A DNA stretch of 8,297 nt from NCBI GenBank assembly GCA_030625695.1, contig DAOUQK010000151.1, positions 1-8,297 of the forward strand. Direction: 5' to 3'. The stretch is from Paracoccaceae bacterium (GTDB lineage: Bacteria > Pseudomonadota > Alphaproteobacteria > Rhodobacterales > Rhodobacteraceae). The position numbers were made by a program, and so were the translations under genes. How positions within the stretch are numbered: the first letter of the stretch is position 1; the number at the start of each line of letters is the position of its first letter. The notes beneath the pieces were generated by a model. The model did no database searches. It was not told the DNA's origin and saw only the letters and a program-made list of their open reading frames with translations. Positions 1 to 5,284 of this stretch are shown here, piece by piece.

Positions 1-195
1 AAGCAGTTCGCGGATGCAATTTTGCAATTCCTTCGTGAAACCATCCCTATGAAATGGCGTGATTTCCGCAGCAAGGTCACAGACAATTTCCGCATCATAT
101 CACATCAGAACTTTCGGGTTTTGGCGTAAGGGCGGTATAAAACCCGGAGTGCATTTAGTGCTCCGCTAACGACCTCCTGACAGAAAGACGTTGAA
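1..195. other. Non-coding leader upstream of the DmdA-like gene
   Basis: I see no convincing gene here. The stretch is more AT-rich than the genes around it. It holds a perfect short palindrome at 15-26 (TGCAA-TT-TTGCA), a TATAAA element at 136-141 that could be a -10 box (a poor -35 candidate, TTTCGG, lies 18 bases upstream at 112-117), and a hairpin at 145-165. An ATG at 49 opens only 26 codons ending at 129, without a ribosome binding site, and is not called. The promoter for the gene at 196 probably lies here, but the exact -35/-10 assignment is a guess. Confidence 0.5.
145..165 (+). promoter_or_regulatory. Leader hairpin just upstream of the DmdA-like gene
   Basis: The arms CGGAGTGC and GCGCTCCG-like (read as GTGCTCCG) pair over eight positions, two of them G-U in RNA, around an ATTTA loop. 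The hairpin sits between the possible -10 element and the start codon at 196, so it would be in the 5' untranslated RNA. The GGAG of its left arm could alternatively pair with the CTCC at 174-177. No T-run follows, so it does not look like a terminator. Whether it regulates anything is unknown. Confidence 0.35.
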
Positions 196-1299
196 ATGTT
201 CGAAATATCTCCTTCCATTCGTGTCCGGCGCTCGCCCTTTTTTGAGGCGACAGTTGCAGCTGGTGTGAAAGGGTTCATACCTTATAATCAAATGCTTATG
301 CCCGTGGGATATGGCGACCCCGAGGCCGAATACTGGCGGTTGATCAATGACGTTGCGCAATGGGATGTCGCGGTTGAACGCCAGATTGAGCTCTCCGGGC
401 CGGATGCTGGCAAATTGGCGCAAATCCTGACGCCGCGTGATTTGACGAAATGTGTGGCCGATCAGGGCAAATATATCGCGCTGTGCAATCATCGCGGCAC
501 GATTATCAACGACCCGATCCTGCTGAAGCTCGACGAAGACAGGTTCTGGTTGTCGATCGCCGATTCCAACGTTCTGTTCTGGGCCCGGGCCATTACTGCG
601 GAACGGGGGCTGGATGTTGAGGCATTCGAGGCAGATGTATCACCTCTGGCGGTGCAAGGGCCAAAAGCAAACGACGTGATCGCGGCGATATTTGGCGATT
701 GGGTGCGTGACCTGAAATTCTTTTGGTTCAAGAAGGTCGAAATTGAGGGCATTCCGCTGATGCTGGCCCGGTCTGGGTGGTCGAAACAAGGCGGTTTCGA
801 ACTTTATCTGATGGATGGCACAAAAGGTACGGCGCTGTGGGACATCGTGCGCGAAGCGGGCCAGCCGTTTGGCATTGGACCGGGTAACCCCAACCTGTGC
901 GAGCGGGTTGAAAGTGGGTTGTTGTCTTGGGGCTCGGACACGGATGATGATACCAACCCGTATGAGATCGGGCTTGGGAAATACATTGATCTGGATGTGG
1001 CGGATGATGTGGTAGGCGTCTCGGCTTTGCGGGACGTGAATGCAAATGGGGCCAAACGCCACCAGTTGGGATTGGTTCTTGATGGGGACAGCCCAATGAA
1101 GCCGCATATTGTCTGGTATGATATTGTTGTCGATGGTCGAAAGGTTGGTCATATGACCAACGGTGTCTGGTCCCATCGCAAAAAGCGCAACATCGGCTTT
1201 GCGCTGGTGTCGCGCGATATTGCGTCTGGGGACAGGGTTGAGGTTCGCAAAAATGGCGCGGTCGTCAACGGAACCCTGTGTGATCTGCCGTTTTTGTAG
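196..1299 (+). CDS. GcvT/DmdA-family tetrahydrofolate-dependent demethylase-like protein (possible DMSP demethylase)
   Basis: The 367-residue product belongs to the aminomethyltransferase (GcvT) family and reads closer to dimethylsulfoniopropionate demethylase DmdA than to the glycine cleavage T protein. DmdA moves a methyl group from DMSP to tetrahydrofolate, giving methylmercaptopropionate, in the cytoplasm. Visible family stretches are QWDVAVERQ (55-63), TPRD (79-82), the NDP at 105-107 where GcvT usually has DD, DVSPLAVQGPK (147-157), ARSGWSKQGGFELYL (191-205) and ERVESGLLSWG (236-246), followed by NPYEIGLGKY (254-263) and the C-terminal barrel. W195 and Y204 fall where DmdA has aromatic substrate-pocket residues, by my recollection of the family. 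Length matches the family. ATG 196 is the only reasonable start, since an in-frame TGA lies at 178-180; its ribosome binding site is weak (AGAAAG). No acuI or other DMSP gene is adjacent, so the substrate is unproven and another methylated amine or sulfonium is possible. The family call is secure; the DMSP role is an inference. Confidence 0.85.
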   Translation: MFEISPSIRVRRSPFFEATVAAGVKGFIPYNQMLMPVGYGDPEAEYWRLINDVAQWDVAVERQIELSGPDAGKLAQILTPRDLTKCVADQGKYIALCNHRGTIINDPILLKLDEDRFWLSIADSNVLFWARAITAERGLDVEAFEADVSPLAVQGPKANDVIAAIFGDWVRDLKFFWFKKVEIEGIPLMLARSGWSKQGGFELYLMDGTKGTALWDIVREAGQPFGIGPGNPNLCERVESGLLSWGSDTDDDTNPYEIGLGKYIDLDVADDVVGVSALRDVNANGAKRHQLGLVLDGDSPMKPHIVWYDIVVDGRKVGHMTNGVWSHRKKRNIGFALVSRDIASGDRVEVRKNGAVVNGTLCDLPFL

Positions 1300-1309
1300 A
1301 TTTACGTTT

Positions 1310-1340
1310 GCGGCGGGTAATCAAGCGATTGCCAGGCCGC
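1310..1340 (+). terminator. Imperfect hairpin after the DmdA-like gene (possible terminator)
   Basis: The outer arms GCGGC (1310-1314) and GCCGC (1336-1340) and the inner arms GGTAATC (1316-1322) and GATTGCC (1327-1333, one G-U) give twelve pairs around an AAGC loop, with a small internal loop. It begins eleven bases after the stop codon. The following sequence is pyrimidine-rich but has no clean T-run, so termination may be weak or factor-dependent, and read-through into phaR remains possible. Confidence 0.4.
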
Positions 1341-1365
1341 ATCCTCACCACCCTTTCCATTTGTT

Positions 1366-1398
1366 CTGCACTCGCATAGTCTTTGCTGCAACGCTGCA
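1366..1398 (+). promoter_or_regulatory. TGC-rich leader of phaR, candidate PhaR autoregulatory site
   Basis: Within 33 bases upstream of phaR there are four TGC triplets (1367, 1384, 1387 and 1395) and a GCA at 1374, including CTGCACTCGCA and TTGCTGCAACGCTGCA. PhaR of Paracoccus and relatives is known to bind TGC-rich DNA such as CTGC-N3-GCAG and to repress its own gene. The spacing here does not match that consensus exactly, so this is a candidate site rather than a clear match. Confidence 0.35.
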
Positions 1399-1404
1399 TT
1401 TCCT

Positions 1405-1412
1405 GGGGAGGA
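1405..1412 (+). promoter_or_regulatory. Strong ribosome binding site of phaR
   Basis: GGGGAGGA lies four bases before the ATG at 1417 and fixes that start. It is the best Shine-Dalgarno match in the window, in contrast with the weak site of the gene before it, which suggests phaR is translated independently. Confidence 0.8.
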
Positions 1413-1416
1413 CCGC

Positions 1417-1983
1417 ATGGGCGACAAGGACAAACCACTGCTGATCAAGCGCTATGCGAGCCGTCGGCTTTATAACACCGAAACCAGCGATTATGTGACG
1501 CTGGAAGATATCGCCGGGTTTATCCGCGCGGGCCGCGAGGTGCAGATCATTGATCTGAAATCAGGCGACGACCTGACCCGGCAGTATCTGTTGCAGATCA
1601 TTGCTGAACACGAAAGCCGGGGCGAGAATATTCTGCCGGTGGATGTGCTGAACGATCTGGTGCGCAGTTATATGGTGCCGGGCGGGGGCATGATGCCCGA
1701 GTTTCTGAGCAGCTCGTTTGAGATGTTGCGAAACAATCAATCCAAGGTGGTTGAGCAGATGAGCGCGATGAACCCGATGGCGCAGATGCCGGGGTTTGAG
1801 GCAATGAAAGCCCAGCAGGAAACGTTTTTGAAGGCGATGACGGGCGGCATGGCAGGCGGAATGGAGTCCGGTTGGTCCGGGGCGGGCAAAACGCAGGATA
1901 AGGCCGACGAAAAGGGCGAGGATCTGAACGAAATCAAGCAGCAACTGGCGGAATTGCAGGATAAACTGTCAAGATTGAAGTGA
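1417..1983 (+). CDS. phaR: Polyhydroxyalkanoate synthesis repressor PhaR
   Basis: The 188-residue product is a PhaR-type regulator of polyhydroxyalkanoate (PHA) granule formation. In known systems PhaR binds DNA to repress phasin genes and its own gene, and is released when it binds nascent PHA. The N-terminal DNA-binding domain is clear: IKRYASRRLYNTETSDYVTLEDIA (about 10-33) followed by the QIIDLKSGDDLTRQYLLQII segment (about 43-62). The second, PHB-accumulation domain spans about residues 70-110 (DVLNDLVRSYMVPGGGMMPEFL). The tail is methionine- and glycine-rich (about 115-155), which may favour hydrophobic polymer contact, and it ends in a charged heptad-like helix (about 165-188) that could form a coiled coil. 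Length is typical. The start is supported by the strong upstream ribosome binding site. No phaC, phaP or phaZ lies in the window, although alphaproteobacterial phaR is usually beside phaP. It converges on the next gene. Confidence 0.93.
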   Translation: MGDKDKPLLIKRYASRRLYNTETSDYVTLEDIAGFIRAGREVQIIDLKSGDDLTRQYLLQIIAEHESRGENILPVDVLNDLVRSYMVPGGGMMPEFLSSSFEMLRNNQSKVVEQMSAMNPMAQMPGFEAMKAQQETFLKAMTGGMAGGMESGWSGAGKTQDKADEKGEDLNEIKQQLAELQDKLSRLK

Positions 1984-1989
1984 CGGGCA

Positions 1990-2007
1990 GGCGGGGGAGG
2001 CCCCGCC
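1990..2007. terminator. GC-rich hairpin between convergent genes
   Basis: GGCGGGG and CCCCGCC form a perfect seven-pair stem with a GAGG loop, in the 31 bases between the stop codons of phaR and the aminotransferase. It is symmetric, so it could serve both strands as a bidirectional terminator. Neither side has a T-run, so a purely intrinsic mechanism is uncertain. Confidence 0.55.
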
Positions 2008-2014
2008 GACCGGG

Positions 2015-3238
2015 TCAGGTTCCGTATGCCGCAACAGGTCCGGCGGCGACTTCTGCCGCTTGGGTCAGGATATCGACAATCACGTCCAACTCGTCTTGGG
2101 TCAGGCGCACCGGCAGGCGCACGTCGCAGGCGCGCATCAGCATGGCGCGGGTTTTCGGCAACTCTGGTATTTCCGGCATGAATTGCCAGTTCCAGAAGGC
2201 ACGAGCGTTGTCCTGGCTTAACCCGAACACCTGTACCTTGACGCCGCGCGCTTCGGCTTGGGCCGCAAAAACAAGCACGTCGTCGTCATCCAAACCGGTC
2301 AGGTTGAACTGGATCGAATCCGGTGCGCGGACCTCAAGCAGCAAGGCATCGGGCACCGTAATGTAAGGCGAGGCATTCAGCCGGGCGGCAACATAGTCAT
2401 GGTTCGCACGCCCGCCCTTAACCCGTGCCGCAAGATGCGGCAGTTGCGGGCGGATCACGGCGGCAGAAAGGTTCGACATGCGCAGATTATAAAGCGGCAG
2501 CTTGTTCTGCCATTGTGCAAATGCACTGTGCAGAACCGGGTGTTTCTTCCAGTTATGTTCGTACGCGCCGGACATGATGATGGCGCGGGCCACAAGGTCG
2601 GCGTCATCGGTGACCAGGATGCCACCTTCGCCGCCGTTGATCATCTTGTAGGACTGAAATGAGAAACAGCCGATCCGCCCGATGGTGCCAATGTTCTGCC
2701 CATCCCAGGTGGTCCCTAATGAGTGTGCAGCGTCCTCGATCACCGGAATGTCGCGCGCAAGAGCCAGATCCATGATGGCGTCCATGTCAGAGGTATGGCC
2801 GCGCATATGGCTGATTATAATGGCTGAAATTCCGTCCAGCTTGGCCTCAAAATCCGCCATATCGACACGGTAATTGTCGCCGACTTCGCACAAGACGGGG
2901 ATGCAATCGGCGTGCACCACCGATGAAGGCACGGCAGCAAAGGTAAAGCCGGGCAGAAGGACGCGGGCATCGCGCGGCAGGCCCAGAGATTTCAGCGACA
3001 GGAACAGGGCGGCCGAGCAGGATGACACCGCGAGCGCATATTTAGACCCCAGCAAGGCAGCGAATTCTGCCTCAAGCAGGGCAACGGGCGAATCTTCTGG
3101 CGAGGTATAGCGAAACAGGTCGCCCGATTGCAGCAGCGCGTCAATGGCCGCGCGGGCAGCATCGGGGATAGGGTCGGCATCATGCACGTTGGGTGGCTGT
3201 GTGGCGTTACCTGTCGATCCTGCTTTGGGCGGCATCAT
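2015..3238 (-). CDS. DegT/DnrJ/EryC1/StrS-family PLP-dependent aminotransferase
   Basis: The 407-residue product is a fold-type I PLP enzyme of the family that aminates keto-sugars, usually on nucleotide sugars or cyclitols. The PLP lysine is K198 in SFQSYKMINGGEGG (193-206), the aspartate that contacts the PLP ring nitrogen is D169 in EDAAHSLG (168-175), and the phosphate-contacting serines lie in SSCSAAL (72-78). LLPGFTFAAVPSSV (94-107) and ISHMRGH (142-148) also match family positions. The length is normal and no key residue is missing. About 25 N-terminal residues precede the conserved fold. The start is ATG 3238, with GAAGGA eight bases upstream; the ATG at 3235 is an equally possible start. 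No sugar-nucleotide, glycosyltransferase or polysaccharide gene is near, so the substrate is unknown. The gene has its own upstream region, separated from the previous gene by a terminator. Family assignment is firm; the specific reaction is not known. Confidence 0.88.
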   Translation of the reverse strand: MMPPKAGSTGNATQPPNVHDADPIPDAARAAIDALLQSGDLFRYTSPEDSPVALLEAEFAALLGSKYALAVSSCSAALFLSLKSLGLPRDARVLLPGFTFAAVPSSVVHADCIPVLCEVGDNYRVDMADFEAKLDGISAIIISHMRGHTSDMDAIMDLALARDIPVIEDAAHSLGTTWDGQNIGTIGRIGCFSFQSYKMINGGEGGILVTDDADLVARAIIMSGAYEHNWKKHPVLHSAFAQWQNKLPLYNLRMSNLSAAVIRPQLPHLAARVKGGRANHDYVAARLNASPYITVPDALLLEVRAPDSIQFNLTGLDDDDVLVFAAQAEARGVKVQVFGLSQDNARAFWNWQFMPEIPELPKTRAMLMRACDVRLPVRLTQDELDVIVDILTQAAEVAAGPVAAYGT

Positions 3239-3246
3239 TTTTGTTT

Positions 3247-3252
3247 TCCTTC
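3247..3252 (-). promoter_or_regulatory. Ribosome binding site of the aminotransferase gene
   Basis: Read on the minus strand the sequence is GAAGGA, eight bases before the ATG at 3238 in an A-rich stretch. It supports a start at the tandem ATG codons 3238 and 3235 rather than further downstream. Confidence 0.65.
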
Positions 3253-3287
3253 ACTCTACCTTTGGGAAAACTAAAACAATTAAGGTG

Positions 3288-3312
3288 ATCTGCCAAGCCT
3301 TGGATTGCAGAT
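3288..3312. promoter_or_regulatory. Interrupted palindrome upstream of the aminotransferase gene
   Basis: ATCTGC (3288-3293) and GCAGAT (3307-3312) are a perfect inverted repeat enclosing a smaller one, CAAG-C-CTTG. It lies 50-74 bases before the start at 3238. On the minus strand TTGGCA, part of the repeat, could be a -35 box with TAGTTT 17 bases further on as a weak -10. An operator over the promoter would fit, but no known regulator motif was recognised. Confidence 0.35.
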
Positions 3313-3318
3313 AGGCGT

Positions 3319-3354
3319 AAAAAATCATGGATGAGGCCGTTGTGGCCTGCATCC
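3319..3354 (-). terminator. Rho-independent terminator of the unknown helical-protein gene
   Basis: On the minus strand GGATG and CATCC, then the inner GGCCT arm pairs, make a ten-pair stem (3329-3354) with a single bulged base and a five-base loop. It is followed after four bases by six T residues (3324-3319). It lies 47 bases after the stop codon at 3402 and ends that transcript before the aminotransferase gene. A second smaller hairpin (3369-3383) precedes it. Confidence 0.72.
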
Positions 3355-3368
3355 GATGCTAAAACCGG

Positions 3369-3383
3369 TGGGGTGAAGCCCCA
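3369..3383 (-). terminator. Small accessory hairpin before the main terminator
   Basis: TGGGG and CCCCA pair over five positions around a five-base loop. On the minus strand it is followed by CCGG and then TTTT, so it could be a weak first terminator in tandem with the stronger one at 3319-3354, or simply structured 3' untranslated RNA. Confidence 0.35.
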
Positions 3384-3401
3384 GGAGCTGCATGCGTGGG
3401 A

Positions 3402-4706
3402 TCAGACGGAATGCAGTTCTGCGCCTTCTGAGGTGAATGTCACCCGTTGTCCCCGTTTGATATCGTCCCGGAACTGATCGGCAATGGCCTGCAAGGCATG
3501 GGCCTGACCGCGCGCCGCAAACCGGGGCAACGATGTAACACGGGCATTATTGTCAAACCCGTCGGCGGCATGAGCCCAGATCATCGGGTGCAACTGTTTC
3601 AGGTGATCGCGGATCAGCCATCTGGCGCAATCAGCGATCTGCATACGCGGATAATCGGCTTCAGAACTGAGACCCAAACCGTGACGCAGGGCAACCGCGC
3701 AGTATGACGCGAGCAGATTGACCATGGCCTGATCCGGGCGCACCTTTAGGATGTCATGCAACCCGTCGATGAAAAACCCGACATCAACACTGGCGCAGGC
3801 CTGTTCATCGGTGGCGATGGCGTCAAAATAGACCCAAGTATAAGCCCCGGCGCCCCAGATGTCCTGGGTCCGTGATGCGGTGCGGCGGGCCTCCAGCTCC
3901 AACTGCTGATAGCTGCCAAACCAACGCGGCAGTAAATGGTTTCCCAGGGCGCGCATGTGCCGGTAATTGAGCGGATCAAGATCGATAAGGTCTTCGTAGT
4001 CGTCGGCAATGCTGGATTGCGGATCGCGCTGCCCGGCCAGTTGCGCACAGCGCGCGGCCGCCAGAAGGGGGCTGTTCAACTCGATGCCGCACAGCGGTGA
4101 CAACAGGTTTTGCGCCCGGTCAAAATGCGCCGCACAGCGGGAGCGGTTAAGGGTGGGCACAATGGTTTCCCAAGCCGTGCCACGCCAGGCCCAGCCTATG
4201 TCGATATGGGTCAGGGCAACAATCAGAGAGATGACAGGGTTATCCGGATAATCCCGACGCATGCCTTCCAGCGCATCAACGCCGTCAAATAAGGCTGGGT
4301 CGTTGACGTTGACCCCGTCCTGGAGTGCATGTTCGACCCGGTGCACTACGTCTGAACGCGCGCCATAGGCCAGTAAATCTGCAAATGGCATGCCTCCGGG
4401 GCTGGTTTTACGCGTCGCTTCGGCATTTGTGATTTCGCGCGCCAGATCTCCCCAACGATCCTGTCGGGCCAGAAACTGACCACGCAGAAAGATCTTGCGG
4501 CAGGCCCTTTCATCGGGGTTCTGATCCAAAACTGGGATGCTCAGATATCGTTCCGGGTTTAGCGTCGGGTCATAAAGCGGCGGACTTTTGGCCGGAGGTC
4601 CGACCAAGGCAAGGATGCGGCGGCGCGACGCCCGATCAAACCGGGCCTTCGTTGCGTCAATTAGTGTCGTCAAAGCCGAAAGGGCGGGCGAGATTAGTTT
4701 GAGCAT
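3402..4706 (-). CDS. Unrecognised helical (TPR-like) cytoplasmic protein
   Basis: I do not recognise this family with confidence. The open frame extends to 4802 (466 codons), but I place the start at ATG 4706 because GGAG lies five bases upstream, giving 434 residues; the upstream ATGs (4802, 4745) have no such site. The protein opens with an amphipathic stretch (MLKLISPALSALTTLIDATK) and a basic RRR segment, with no signal peptide or clear membrane helix. The rest looks alpha-helical, with regularly spaced aromatic and alanine positions. The most distinctive part is about residues 240-300 of the shortened protein, with DPLNYRHMRALGNHLLPRWFG, then LELEARRTA and WGAGAYTWVYFDA. This resembles tetratricopeptide-like or DUF4034-like helical repeats, but only by eye. 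No catalytic motif is visible. It is transcribed alone, between a palindrome-bearing gap and its own terminator. Codon use and GC resemble its neighbours, and the long undisturbed frame supports a real gene. Confidence 0.75.
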   Translation of the reverse strand: MLKLISPALSALTTLIDATKARFDRASRRRILALVGPPAKSPPLYDPTLNPERYLSIPVLDQNPDERACRKIFLRGQFLARQDRWGDLAREITNAEATRKTSPGGMPFADLLAYGARSDVVHRVEHALQDGVNVNDPALFDGVDALEGMRRDYPDNPVISLIVALTHIDIGWAWRGTAWETIVPTLNRSRCAAHFDRAQNLLSPLCGIELNSPLLAAARCAQLAGQRDPQSSIADDYEDLIDLDPLNYRHMRALGNHLLPRWFGSYQQLELEARRTASRTQDIWGAGAYTWVYFDAIATDEQACASVDVGFFIDGLHDILKVRPDQAMVNLLASYCAVALRHGLGLSSEADYPRMQIADCARWLIRDHLKQLHPMIWAHAADGFDNNARVTSLPRFAARGQAHALQAIADQFRDDIKRGQRVTFTSEGAELHSV

Positions 4707-4710
4707 TTTT

Positions 4711-4715
4711 GCTCC
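4711..4715 (-). promoter_or_regulatory. Ribosome binding site that decides the start at 4706
   Basis: The minus strand reads GGAGC followed by four A residues and the ATG at 4706. Neither the ATG at 4745 nor the one at 4802 has a purine-rich site in front of it, so this motif argues that the annotated frame should be shortened by 32 codons. Confidence 0.65.
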
Positions 4716-4807
4716 AATAAGGATGGCAATTTGTATCAGAGGCATTGTGCTGCTGTATTTGGGCGCAATGATGGCGCGGATAGGGTGTTTCGGGTCAAGC
4801 AATGGGA

Positions 4808-4824
4808 TATTTGCGTGGCAAATA
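4808..4824. promoter_or_regulatory. Perfect 17-base palindrome, candidate operator
   Basis: TATTTGC-GTG-GCAAATA has seven perfectly paired positions on each side of a three-base centre. It lies in the 146-base gap between the small membrane-protein gene and the unknown helical-protein gene, about 100 bases before the latter's start. On the minus strand a TTGACC (possible -35) follows it by ten bases, with only a poor -10 downstream. No T-run follows, so an operator is likelier than a terminator. The regulator is not identified. Confidence 0.45.
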
Positions 4825-4852
4825 GTTGGCGCCAGATGGTCAGGCGCAGGCC

Positions 4853-5284
4853 CTAAAATACCACAAAGTGATGGCGGTCTACGCGGATACCGCGCGCCGT
4901 TAGTTCCGCCTCAAAGGTTTTATGCGCGGGCATGGCTTCGTCGGGCAGGCGGATGCGTTTATCATTGGTCAGGATCGCCGTTACCCGGACCGAGAAATCA
5001 AACCTTGTGTCAAAACGCATATAGTCAATTTCGGCCAGCTCCAGCGCGCCCTTGCGCGTGCCCGTATGCCATTCAAGGCGATCCTTGCTTAGCCGCACAC
5101 CTGCACTTGGGTTGCGCCAAAGGTCATACAGAGCGGGCAAGGTTGGCAGGGCAAGCAGGGCCATCAACCACCATGCCGCGTCGACCAGAACAATGGCCGT
5201 GACCAATACAGCGTAGATACAGGTTACAATGATCGCTGTGCGCGTACTGCGCCCATCGCGGGTAAACCCAAAGTCCCCCGCCAA
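4853..5284 (-). CDS. Small two-helix inner-membrane protein of unknown function
   Basis: The 143-residue product has two hydrophobic segments (about residues 17-34 and 37-54, rich in A, I, L, V and W), then a soluble C-terminal domain of about 85 residues with alternating charged and hydrophobic strands (VRLSKDRLEWHTGTRKGALELAEIDYMRFDTRFDF). That pattern resembles small PH-like or DUF-type membrane-anchored beta domains found in proteobacteria, but I cannot name the family. The likely topology has a short N-terminus and the domain on the same side, probably cytoplasmic. The start is an unusual TTG at 5284, directly after the TAA of the dehydrogenase gene (5285-5287). No ATG lies in frame before residue 42, which is already inside the membrane region, so TTG is the best start, probably reinitiated by translational coupling. 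It is the last gene of the pepN operon and its function is unknown. Confidence 0.72.
   Translation of the reverse strand: MAGDFGFTRDGRSTRTAIIVTCIYAVLVTAIVLVDAAWWLMALLALPTLPALYDLWRNPSAGVRLSKDRLEWHTGTRKGALELAEIDYMRFDTRFDFSVRVTAILTNDKRIRLPDEAMPAHKTFEAELTARGIRVDRHHFVVF

Noticed and set aside
49..129. 26-codon open frame in the left leader
   Set aside because: No ribosome binding site, no recognisable product, and length expected by chance.
164..195. Resemblance of AACGACCTCCTGAC to the Rhodobacterales SAM/SAH riboswitch core
   Set aside because: The expected closing stem around it and a downstream GGAG ribosome binding site for the pseudoknot are missing, and my recall of the consensus is not exact. 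A covariance-model search would settle it.
640..1176. 178-codon minus-strand frame opposite the DmdA-like gene
   Set aside because: It lies wholly inside a well-supported gene on the other strand and its translation shows no family features.
4588..5202. 204-codon plus-strand frame across the 4707-4852 gap
   Set aside because: It overlaps two minus-strand genes, is low-complexity in arginine and proline, and has no ribosome binding site; it is a shadow frame.
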